The translations under genes were made by a program, and so were the position numbers. From Odontocerum albicorne (taxonomy: Eukaryota > Arthropoda > Insecta > Trichoptera > Odontoceridae), in NCBI GenBank assembly GCA_949825065.1, contig OX463841.1:16507064-16571063 (forward strand): a stretch of DNA of 64,000 bases. The letters are read 5' to 3'. The notes beneath the pieces were generated by a model that searched no databases, was not told where the DNA came from, and was given only the letters and a program-made list of their open reading frames with translations. Positions 33,697 through 43,400 of this stretch are shown here, piece by piece. Every line of letters starts with the position of its first letter. Position 1 is the stretch's first letter.

Positions 33697-34032
33697 TTAA
33701 TCCGCATCTCCTCTGCCAAACCTTAAGTGTCCATAGTCATCAAATTGATCTTCTCTTTTTCCAAATCTAAGATGGCCATAGTCGTCCAATTGTCTTTTGC
33801 TTAGTTCAATGATGTCATCATCTTCAATAACGAACCTTTCCGATGGTCCAGGGGATAATCTCGCTCTGTACCTTGCTCTAGGAGCTAAAACCAGACCGGC
33901 TCCTCTGGTTCCGAGACTGTTGCCAGTCCCTCCTCCGCCATTACCAGCCGTCTGAGTATCTCTGGCTTCAGTGACAATAACATATAACATGGACACCACT
34001 AGAAGTACAGGATATACACTTTTGAATCCCAT
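33697..34032 (-). CDS. Sulfakinin (CCK/gastrin-like) neuropeptide precursor
   Basis: Complete 111-residue secreted precursor in one exon. Sulfakinins are insect cholecystokinin-like satiety and gut peptides acting on a G-protein-coupled receptor. Residues 1-23 form a signal peptide (basic FK, then hydrophobic VYPVLLVVSMLYVIV, cleavage probably after TEA). A Gly-rich and Arg/Pro-rich spacer follows. The acidic FVIEDDDIIELSKR then leads to two peptides. QLDDYGHLRF (81-90) is followed by GKR, and EDQFDDYGHLRF (94-105) by GR and a short GDAD tail. Gly supplies the C-terminal amide, and Tyr in an acidic context is the expected sulfation site. The YGHxRF core is diagnostic. Both peptides have Leu where many insects have Met, as reported for moth sulfakinins, which supports a lepidopteran source. 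The Met at 34032 is the only one giving a signal peptide. Drosophila calls its gene Dsk. Confidence 0.95.
   Translation of the reverse strand: MGFKSVYPVLLVVSMLYVIVTEARDTQTAGNGGGGTGNSLGTRGAGLVLAPRARYRARLSPGPSERFVIEDDDIIELSKRQLDDYGHLRFGKREDQFDDYGHLRFGRGDAD
33718..33753 (-). other. Mature peptide: sulfakinin II, EDQFDDYGHLRF-amide (predicted)
   Basis: Residues 94-105, released by cleavage after KR upstream and after a single Arg (GRG) downstream; Gly106 gives the amide. The downstream site is monobasic. Confidence 0.85.
33763..33792 (-). other. Mature peptide: sulfakinin I, pQLDDYGHLRF-amide (predicted)
   Basis: Residues 81-90, between SKR and GKR. The N-terminal Gln can cyclise to pyroglutamate. 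Confidence 0.88.
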
Positions 34033-34242
34033 TGCTATAGTTGTCTAGTAAAACGTTTTGAATGTTAGAATTAACTCGTTGATTTTTTTTTAAAGAAAAA
34101 AACTATCAACACAGATTACTTCGCATTTTAAATATTAGTCGACTCGAAAGATTTGAATGCTTTCTCAACTGAAACGCTGATAAGGAGAACCGACTAGCTG
34201 AAGAATGTTCTATGAAATGAATGTTTGAAAGGTGGTCTGCTC

Positions 34243-34250
34243 CTTTTATG
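34243..34250 (-). promoter_or_regulatory. TATA-like box upstream of sulfakinin
   Basis: CATAAAAG on the minus strand, about 210 bp upstream of the ATG, in a locally GC-richer context (GGTGCTGGCATAAAAGGAGC). No clear arthropod initiator sits at the ideal distance, so a 5' UTR intron or another start is possible. Confidence 0.4.
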
Positions 34251-34862
34251 CCAGCACCTCTGGGAATACCAATTCCCTCAGGTCTTAATATTCAGAGTGA
34301 ATACTTTCCAGCGCAAATGAAACATGACAGATTTCAATTTAAGAATGTTATCATAATGTTATTCTCTCTTAGAGATTATTAAAATTCAGTGTTATTCAAC
34401 ATTTAAAAAGATGATGCAAAATATGAAGTTCATATATTTAAAAAATGTGGTTCATAAATTTTAATCGAACACATATTTTTACTTTCAACCAACCAAAATC
34501 AATCTAAATTTTATATTTGATTTCATCTTGTTTTCGACTAAAAAAGATAAATAAGGTTCGTATATTTTGACTGAAACAAATTTATTTCGACTAAAATCGA
34601 ACTTTATTACAGATTTCATCTTATTTTCGGTCAAAAGGGGCAAAAGAATTTGATATTTTGTATTTTTAACTTACATCTATAATTAAATTGAAATAAACAT
34701 TAAAATTATAACTTTTTTTTTTATATATAAATAAGCCCCGAGTAATGATTATTTTAATGCGGTCATTATTAGGGGATTCTTTAATAACGAATAAAAGAGT
34801 GATAACCTCAGGATCTTATTATGTTCAACACATTCCCTGACAGCTTGGGATTTTCAAGTTAG

Positions 34863-35090
34863 AGTACCCGGCGGTAAGTAATGACTGTCGACCATAATCG
34901 GCTAACATCAGCTTTGTAGAGCATCGCCTCTGTCGCACGATGCGCTAACAGTTAAGTTGACAACGACTGACAAATCGCCACGGAACACGTTATGAATGAC
35001 AGAGACGACAGTCTACAAAGCCGAAGTTAACCGATTATAGCCGACAGTCTCTTTCTTAACCCCGATGTGTATTACTTACTGACGGGTACT
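34863..35090. mobile_element. MITE family M, copy 1
   Basis: Starts AGTACCCGGCGGTAAGTAA and ends ACTGACGGGTACT. Inner inverted words are CCATAATCGGCTAAC / GTTAACCGATTATAG and TTTGTAGAGCATCG. Related copies are at 42750-42917 and 62214-62451. A TA target site within the termini (G-TA-CCCGG) is possible but not proved. Confidence 0.75.
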
Positions 35091-35359
35091 GTATAACTAT
35101 TTCTTATTATATTGAAAGAAAAAAACAAATTTATAATCCACTAACAGAAAAATGTAGGCAGTTATATTCAAATAATTCGAATAAACTTTCTCCTACAATC
35201 AACGCTCTCCGCTGCATTCTAAGGGTCGATTTTTTATTAAGGGCGTACCATCCGAGAGGTGTATATAAAATTATATTAGCTTTCTAATTGAAATTACTTT
35301 GGAATGGCGATAAGGTCCTCAACTATGAGGCACGGTATCGATGATGATGATATATAATA

Positions 35360-35555
35360 CAAATTCCGTTACCTTGTTGGCTAGACACATATCTTCCAGC
35401 CTAAGAGTTACAGGTTCGATTATCTTTAGTACCCATTTGTTTTAAAAAATAGTTAGTCTAATTTTCACAAAAGAGCTTATTATTAATACATTTTTTTTTT
35501 ATTGGAAAAGATTATCATGTAGCAATAAGCGTACCAGGTTGTACTGCGAACTACG
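35360..35555 (+). mobile_element. SINE family A, diverged full copy
   Basis: CCTTGTTGGCTAGACACAT, CTTCCAGCCTAAGAG, B-box-like AGGTTCGATTATC, GGAAAAGATTATCATGTAGC and ACCAGGTTGTACTGC follow in the family order. Confidence 0.65.
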
Positions 35556-36235
35556 AAATGGTAATACAGTACACTAATATATTACGTTGATATCAGCTGG
35601 AAGATTTAATATTAAAAAAAAATCAACTTTTTGAGAAAACGTTTTCTTAAGTTTTTTTAGAAATTTACCCAATGATCGTTGTCAGAATTACGTTATCTCA
35701 ACCAAGGCATTGGCGATTAATAATCTTGTTTATGTCTTGTATATAATATAATGGATATTTTAAATTATTTTAAATTATCAAAAACAATAGAATAATTAAA
35801 TAATGATCGATAAAAAATCAAGTTTCCATCTCTATAAAATTGCATTCCAATATTTTCAAAATAGGAATCAATAAACAAAAGAAACTATTATTGTAGGTAG
35901 GCTTCTTTATAATTTATGTTCTATTCTGTCACATTCTATTATTCCAAATTCAAATTTAAGTATTGAAATCTGATGTTTATGGTTCCATTTCGTTATTGAC
36001 ATCGAAAATAGAGGGAAACGATTGTATTGTGAAGATGTTTCGCGTCCGCATCGGCGTCAATAATTACAATTCTCACTTCTGATTAAGTTGGAAAAGGTTA
36101 AAAGCGAAGAAAATAGTTTGTTCCTGCAGTTGAATTTTTTTTCCTATTTGCAAAGGTGAGTGATTGTTTCAATAATATCTTTGAAATCTAATAAGAGTTG
36201 AATGAAAAATTCGAAGAATTGAACATTTGTATTTT
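35556..36235. other. AT-rich intergenic DNA, nothing recognised
   Basis: Only short frames; no repeat pairs noted. Confidence 0.45.
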
Positions 36236-36244
36236 TTTTAATTT

Positions 36245-36345
36245 ATACAATTCTACAATAACTCCTACACACATACCATCACGTTATTTCCCTGTTTGCG
36301 TAGGCAGAGAACAGAGCGATAAGGCTTCCTCTTCTTACATTAAAT
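36245..36345 (-). mobile_element. LINE 3' terminus fragment
   Basis: CATACCATCACGTTATTTCC, GTAGGCAGAGAACAGAGCG matches the 3' end of the LINE type at 845 and 13082. Confidence 0.5.
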
Positions 36346-36479
36346 TAACCCTCGTTAATAAACTTCGTCTTTTTATATTATATTATTATTAGTGTTAGTG
36401 TTATTACACTCGTTATACAACTCATCATCTTACATTAAAATAACTCTCATTATTACACATTAAATAAACTCTCGTTAAT

Positions 36480-36835
36480 ATCTTCTTAAATTAAAGCAAA
36501 TGTTATAAAACTTTGTCATCTTACATTAAATAAACTGTCTTTATAAAACTTCGTCATCTTACATTAAATAAACTGTCTTTATAAAACTTCGTCCTCTTAC
36601 ATTAAATGAACTGTCTTTATAAAACTTCGTCCTCTTACATTAAATAAACTGTCTTTATAAAACTTCGTCCTCTTACATTAAATGAACTGTCTTTATAAAA
36701 CTTCGTCCTCTTACATTAAATGAACTGTCTTTATAAAACTTCGTCCTCTTACATTAAATAAACTGTCTTTATAAAACTTCATCATCTTACGAGTACATTA
36801 AATAAACTTCTTCCTCTTCATAGACTTTCTATAGA
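36480..36835. repeat. 38-bp tandem repeat, about 9 units (left part of an interrupted array)
   Basis: Units TCTTACATTAAATAAACTG and TCTTTATAAAACTTCGTCC. One unit has TCTTACGAGTACATTAA, a precise 6-bp gain. Two more units lie at about 37370-37455, so the array is split by the LINE fragment between them. Confidence 0.85.
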
Positions 36836-36839
36836 CTCA

Positions 36840-37368
36840 AGAGTCTGTTACTGCAGGATTGTCCTCCTGTAATGCTGAGCTCCAGCTAACTCTCCATCGT
36901 TTCGGGGGTCTCCCTGGTGGACACCGCCCATCCGGCACCCAAATTCATTGTCAAGAATTCATTCTCTGTACATATTGGTACCAGTATCGTCGACGGTGTC
37001 GTCCCCATCTGACCACATCTTGGACCTCACAGACCTCTCGGATTGTGGTGTTCCTTACACGATCACGCAAAGTCTTCCCAGCAATAGCGCGTAGAGTTCT
37101 CATTTCCGTTGTCCTTAGCATACTTTTTGTCCTGACAGTATCCGCCTTCGCTTCGATGACATATATAAGTATAGGTTGCACACAGGTCTTATAAATGCGT
37201 ACCTTGCTATCCGTTCTCATATCTTTAATCCTCTATATGACATCTCTCAGACAGTCCGCCACAACTGCATAAAGATGGGAACCCTCCTCCTTTATCCCAA
37301 GCCCGGATAAATGAGGAGGGTTCCCAGGCAAGGTTAGCAGCCTACTTGAGTTAAAAACACTAAACGCT
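36840..37368 (-). mobile_element. LINE RT C-terminal fragment inserted in the 38-bp array
   Basis: Minus strand 36951-37220 reads SKVRIYKTCVQPILIYVIEA, RTTEMRTLRAIAGKTLRDR and VRNTTIREVCEVQDVVRWGR. It is closely related to the plus-strand copy at 45.2-45.6 kb. It is the C-terminal part of a LINE polyprotein downstream of the RT. Confidence 0.75.
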
Positions 37369-37369
37369 C

Positions 37370-37460
37370 ACAGAACATTAAATAATCTGTCTTTATAAAA
37401 CTTCGTCATCTTACATTAAATAAACTGTCTTTATAAAACTTCACCGTCTTACATTACTAC
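37370..37460. repeat. 38-bp tandem repeat, right part
   Basis: AATCTGTCTTTATAAAACTT and ACATTAAATAAACTGTC continue the array that ends at 36835. Confidence 0.75.
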
Positions 37461-37559
37461 TCCTGAGGCTGTATCATGGATAATACTATATACCTGAACA
37501 TAAGACTGTAAGAGAGAAGATGAATCAAGCTTTTGCAATTGTTAATTTAAATAATCTAT

Positions 37560-37810
37560 TTATTTATTTATAACTTCATTTTCAAACAATTATTGTCCGA
37601 CGGTTACATCTTCCAACCAACTAGACAAAAGTAAATAAATGAAGTTACAAAAATTATTCAAATCATTATTCACGTGTACAAAATTTGTGAACTGTATAGA
37701 TATTAAAAATAAAAGTGAGATATCATCGATCAAAGGAAGGGATAGTGGAAAGGGAAGGAAAAACGGGAAAGAATACATTTTATTACTGACTTAAAATTAA
37801 GAGTTTTTTC
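37560..37810. mobile_element. Inverted SINE tail and a segment shared with 24.17-24.29 kb
   Basis: GGTTACATCTTCCAACCAAC is a minus-strand SINE-like tail. From 37700, GTGAGATATCATCGATCAAA and TTACTGACTTAAAATTAAGA match the 24.2-kb LINE-associated segment. Confidence 0.5.
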
Positions 37811-38454
37811 AGTCGCTTTTTAAAATATATCAATGACGGAGCGAGTCTAATATTAGACGGTAACTGGTTGCAGAGTCGCAATGCATGGACAGTAAAGGAC
37901 GACGTAAAAAAATAAGAGTGGTATACTAGGAAGCCTATAAATCTGCTTGAGCGTAGTGCAAATTCATGGAATATTCTCGGCGAGATAAAACGGGGCGGCG
38001 AGACAGTAAAGGGTATTATACAACAGTGACAAAAGGTGAATTTTGTATTTATTTTCCACGTTTAGCCAGTTCGGCTTTTTCTGAAATGAATATATCATTA
38101 ATTAAATTTTCCAGTTGGTTTTATCTTTAAGATCAAATAAATAATTACTTTTCCAAATAAATTATCATTTTGATACTTGATATGCAAAAGAAAAATTCAT
38201 ATCTTTGTACTTAAATATTCTGATTGAGAACTTATTGCTATCAATTATTCCTAAAGAATTTTTAGTATTAAAAATAACAGCCTACTTGAGAAAAAAGTTC
38301 GTTTAATGTTTAAGGGAGGGAACCAAATGGGCGATGTCAAAATTGTTTTCGCAAAAACGTGACGACTTAAAAATAATATCGAAGCGTTTTTATTTTTGTT
38401 CCACGTCGTCGTATATTATTTTTTAGTAAATAGTCGATCTCATCAAGCTAGTGG

Positions 38455-38860
38455 ACTGATTTTCTAAAAAAAACAATATGAAAGATTAGTTAACTGACTG
38501 TCAAAAAATAATACGAATTATTGATGGTTAGTGGACTGATTGTCAAAAAATAATACGAATTATTGATGGTTAGTGGACTGTTGTCAAAAAATAATACGAA
38601 TTATTGATGGTTAGTGGACTGATTGTCAAAAAATAATACGAATTATTGATGGTTAGTGGACTGATAGTCAATAAATAATACGAAATATTGATGGTTAGTG
38701 GACTGATTTTCAAAATATAATACGAAATTAAGCAAGGTTAATAAACTGATTAACAAAAAACAATACGAAATATGGTAGGCTAGAGGACTAATTGTCAAAA
38801 AATAATACGAAATATGGAAGATTAGAGGACTGATTGTCAAAAAGTACTCGTAATACAGAA
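38455..38860. repeat. 42-bp tandem repeat, about 9 units
   Basis: Units GATTGTCAAAAAATAATACG and AATTATTGATGGTTAGTGGACT, diverging toward the right. The last unit carries AAAAAGTACTCGTAATAC where the others have AAAAAATAATAC. Confidence 0.85.
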
Positions 38861-40188
38861 CATGAAATACTTTCTAACGAAAATATAGAGGTTTCAGCTG
38901 CACTGGTTTATATTTCATAAAAATGCCAGAAACGACAATTAACTATAGAATTTTCAAGGCCTGCCCAAAAGAAAGAACAAAGGTTAGTGTCCGAAAAAGG
39001 AATCGGAGGAAGTCAGTCAACATTTGTGTGAGAAAAGGATTTGACTCGACAGAGAAAAAGCAAAAGAGATGGCCAGAGATTGCGACGAGTGGGGATTGGC
39101 TCATTCAAGGTTACAAACCAGGGCCGAAAAGAGAATGGGCGATACATGATGAATAATGAAAAAACCGAAATAATTAGTATGTGTTGAAAAATAATTTTCA
39201 TAATTATCGTCTTTTACTAAAATATTTCTGGAAATACAATGAAAACAATTATTTAAGTCATTTTCAGTGATCAAATTATTTGTATGTACTCGTATTCTGA
39301 GAAGATTGACAACTTGGGTTAAATTACTGATAGATTCTGCTTCCGAAATATGGTTAGCTATATTTTCAAGGCTTATATTATCTAAATTTAATGTTCTTTA
39401 ATTAAAAAAGGTTCATAAATAATTTCTTACAATCTCGTCTCACATTGTCAATATAATTAAAAAAACAGATGCGTCAGACTGTCGCGCAGTAGAAGTGAAA
39501 CTTTTTAGCTCTTAGGAAAAGTTAATTTTATGCAATGTTGTTTTTCTATTTAATAACGATTTTTTTTAGGATTAGGAAATGGTAATGTGGAATTTAATTC
39601 AACAAAATCTTTCTTAATTACAATAAATAAAAAATTCAAGAAAATCTCTCTTAATTAAATAAAAAAAATATATATTTTTAATAATAATTTTTTTAATAAT
39701 AAATAATAATTTTAATAATAATTATTATTATTAATATTAAAATAATTTATTAAGAAATACAATTAATAATATTAATTATTATTAATATTAAAATAATTTA
39801 TTAAGAAATAAAATATTTAATAATAATAAATAATAATAATTTTATAATACACCGTTTCACTTTTCGTGACGTTCAGTCCAATTCGCCCTACCGCGCCTAT
39901 AGAAGTTTCACTTCAATAAATATTGGTTTAATAACAGCAACATAATACGAGTATGTACGAGTATATACGAGTAGAGACTCGTATAAATACATTCCAAAAT
40001 CACACATAAATCTTAAGATAAATAACAGATAATACATTTAAAAGAGAAGCTATCAGAAGGCTTGGGATCATCTCATAACATCCCCCCCGGCGAAATGCAC
40101 CCCACCAATATGGGGTGAGCCCGGCCGCGAGGACACCAGATGTTGTTCAGCCCATACCCTACTATGACTAATTTGATTTTTTTTTTAG
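38861..40188. other. Spacer before the coiled-coil gene, partly low-complexity
   Basis: 39650-39850 is almost pure A/T (ATTAATAATATTAATTATTA type). At 39946-39973 three TACGAGTA octamers are spaced 10 bp apart. 40080-40145 is GC-rich (CCCCACCAATATGGGGTGAG) without coding signs. A 77-residue frame at 38923-39156 has no recognisable domain and no splice context and is not called. Confidence 0.4.
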
Positions 40189-40195
40189 CTACGCG

Positions 40196-40447
40196 ATGAT
40201 GTCTCGAAATATTTCATTCCTGGACGAGATGGAAGAAGATGATCACCAAGAGAAGCATAGCGGACTTTTAACCGTAGCCAGGGAGAAACTTGATGTGAAG
40301 CAGGAAGAGGAACGGAAGGATATAGACTCTTGGGGTTGTGACGATTCAATGGATTATGGAAATGATGAAAAAACTGGAAACGAAACGTACGTTACCACGA
40401 TGAGTGAACATCTAAGCAAACTATTAACAGAACTACAAACTAAACGG
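40196..40447 (+). CDS. Coiled-coil gene, exon 1 (first coding exon seen)
   Basis: TTTTTTTTTTAG ends at 40188 and ATGATG follows at 40196. 84 codons ending LLTELQTKR, then donor GG-GTAAGTG at 40448. The last six exon bases and the donor are inside the first unit of a 44-bp repeat, so the donor is present four times. Confidence 0.75.
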
Positions 40448-43400
40448 GTAAGTGTAAGCCGACACAACATACCATAGTTGGAGATAAACGGGTAAGTGTA
40501 AGCCGACACAACATACCATAGTTGGAGATAAACGGGTAAGTGTAAGTCGACACAACATACCATAGTTGGAGATAAACGGGTAAGTGTAAGCCGACACAAC
40601 ATACCATACTTGGAGATAAAACAATAATCCATTATTAATTGAATGGTTGAAGTAAAATAGGCACTAAGTACCAAAAAAAAATATTTGAAGTATGCAGTTT
40701 CGTTCTATTTGCCAAGGCTACTAACCTTTATACATCACCAAGTCCCTGCAGATCCTCATTCTATCAAATCTAATCTAATGACTTCTCTGAACAATCCAAT
40801 AAAAGCTTTAATCTGACGTTATTATCCACAATTTCTTATTTTCCTCATATTGGCGGTCAGGATACTTGGTGCTTTATTTGATTCAACAATTCAATTGTCA
40901 TCTAACTAAAGATTTTTTTTCCAAACGATCAAAGACCAATTACAAATCCCACTAAATAATTCAAGTAAAAAGAAATCTCTAAACGAATTTGATCGTTTTG
41001 ACTCTTCTTAAAAAAATATTTGACAAGATGTTGGAATAAGACAAATGTCTTCCATGTTGCGGGTTCGTTTCCCGTTGAAACCTAATTTTTTTAAGATATT
41101 CGTTCTGGTTTTCACCTTAGACCTCTTAAACTTCTTTCTGATTGGTTGGAAGCGATTGTCACATGGCAATAATTTCATCAGATTCGTCGTCGTTATCACT
41201 GAGTCTTGTAATCGAGAATCCTCTCGCCATTTCTCTGTCAATTTAGTTGGAAAGCGAAGCTGTACTTACTCTTCTTTAAGTTAGTGAGTAGTTGCACACC
41301 AGCAAACTCACCGTCCACACTGAAGTGAGACGATCGGAGTACACTGGCGTGATTTTTTCTCTTTGCAAGAATAGATATGACCGAAGTCATAGATATTGTG
41401 CACAGTTACAACAGGACCTAAACTTTCCTGGACTAAGCAAAATCATCTCCTGTTCAACATAAATAAATGTGTCTGTGAATCCTATAGTCGATCGGGAGTA
41501 GCATTAAACAGAGTTTTTGAATTCAAAGATTTGGATGTAACCTTTGATGTCGGACTCACGTTCGTTAACCGCATCTCGCGTTTGATATCGAACTGTTACA
41601 AACTACTCAGTTTTATAATGAGAATATCAAGAGAATTTAACAGTACCGATATTCTTCGAAACTTATATAATTATCTTATAAGAGCCAAATTAGAATATAC
41701 ATCTACAGTTTAGGCTCCTCATCAGCTCAAACATAAAAACAATATAGAACAAATACAAAAAAATATCCTCAGATATAGTATCTATGGTACAGAACAAAGA
41801 ATGATTACCCATAATATGCTTACCATGCCGAACTTCTCACGGTGTGTAACTATAGAAGTCTCGAAACAAGAATGCAAGAATCCATTGCGATATTCCTACT
41901 AAAGGTTTTTCAAGGTCGCTTTAACTGTCCCGCGATTTTAAAAGCACTAAGTTTATATGTACCCAATAAATATAGCCGTGCAAGGAATCACCCTCTGTTC
42001 TACATACCAACTTACAGTACGAATATCATGGCTAAACACTCAGTCACGCGTGGTATAGAGATATTGAACCAACTGAATGACACTAAATATATTCTCGGCA
42101 CCGCCAAACAAAATGAGAAGAATCCTGGCAGATATTCTTCCTAACAAATTAGCTAACTCTAGAAGCAGACCCTCTTTGTGTAACAGGAGAAAATCTGGCG
42201 TTTTCTTGTCTTTGTCTAAACTGACAGGGAGACGGTGTGATGATATATATTATACTCTAAGAAAATCGACATCCGAGGTTCGATTAATAAGTTTCAAGAA
42301 AAAACTGTAGAAATGTAGTGATTTTGTATTCTAGAATGCCACATCAGAGAATAAGATAGTGGAGGAAGCCAAAGAAGCACAAGTGGAGAGTGTGCGCACG
42401 CTAATGCGTCGCGCAATGCTAGCGGAGCAGGGAGCACATTGCGCCGCGACGGCAGCACGCCGCATGGCCACTGACTACGAACGAGCAAATAGCACGGCCG
42501 CAGAGGCAAGGGCGGAACGAGATACCCTCGTGAGTACACAAACCTGTATCCTTAGAATATACACATACGTGTATATCTGTCATATGATTTACCTAATACT
42601 GTGCCCCGAAAATGATACAAAACATACTGTAACCGTGAAGTGTAAATGAAACAAATCATATACGCGGAATGTACTGCGTAACGTGAGTATTCTAATTTTG
42701 AAACGTTTGCTATCGAAGTAAAACGAGTCAGCAATTGGAAGGTAGGTAAAGTACCCGGCGGTAAGTAAAACACATCGGGCTTAAGAAAGAGACTGTCGCT
42801 TTGTAGAGCGTCGCCACTGTCGCACGATGCGCTAACAGTCCGTGCGACAGAGATGACGCTCTACAAAGTGACAGTCTCTTTCTTAAGCCCGATGTGTATT
42901 ACTTACCGCCGGGTACTATACTTGCATTATTGAATTAAGTCATTCATTTTTTAAATTAAACATTTATTTTTTTTACAAAATAAATCAAAATATATATTTT
43001 TTAAATATTGTTATATAAAATTATAAATGCAGCAATAAGGAAACAGTGCACATATGAGAGAGACGAGTAGGGATAGGATGAACAAGAAAATATAAATGGC
43101 TGAACGAAGAGGAACAAAGAAAGGAGAATGTCCGAGATTTGTATAGAAGTAACATAGCATACTAGTCAACTTTTGAAGGGAGATAAGGTGAAAAGTTTAA
43201 AGAATATAAAAAAGTTATATAAGACGATCTATGAATGTGGTAGAGGCGATGGATGTCCGTAAGGGCCGAAATGTGATGCGCTCAATCCACTCTACCGACT
43301 CCGTAAGGGATATAGCTTGATGGAATATAATGTTTGTATGTGTAACAATTGACAAATATTCAGTAATTGTTTTCCGATATCCTTGTCATTTAATAATGAT

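Noticed and set aside
34033..34260. Extra upstream coding for sulfakinin
   Set aside because: The signal peptide begins exactly at the Met at 34032, and no in-frame extension adds recognisable sequence.
38923..39156. 77-residue basic open frame as a small gene
   Set aside because: No recognisable domain, no promoter or splice context, and an overlapping frame on the other strand; left uncalled.
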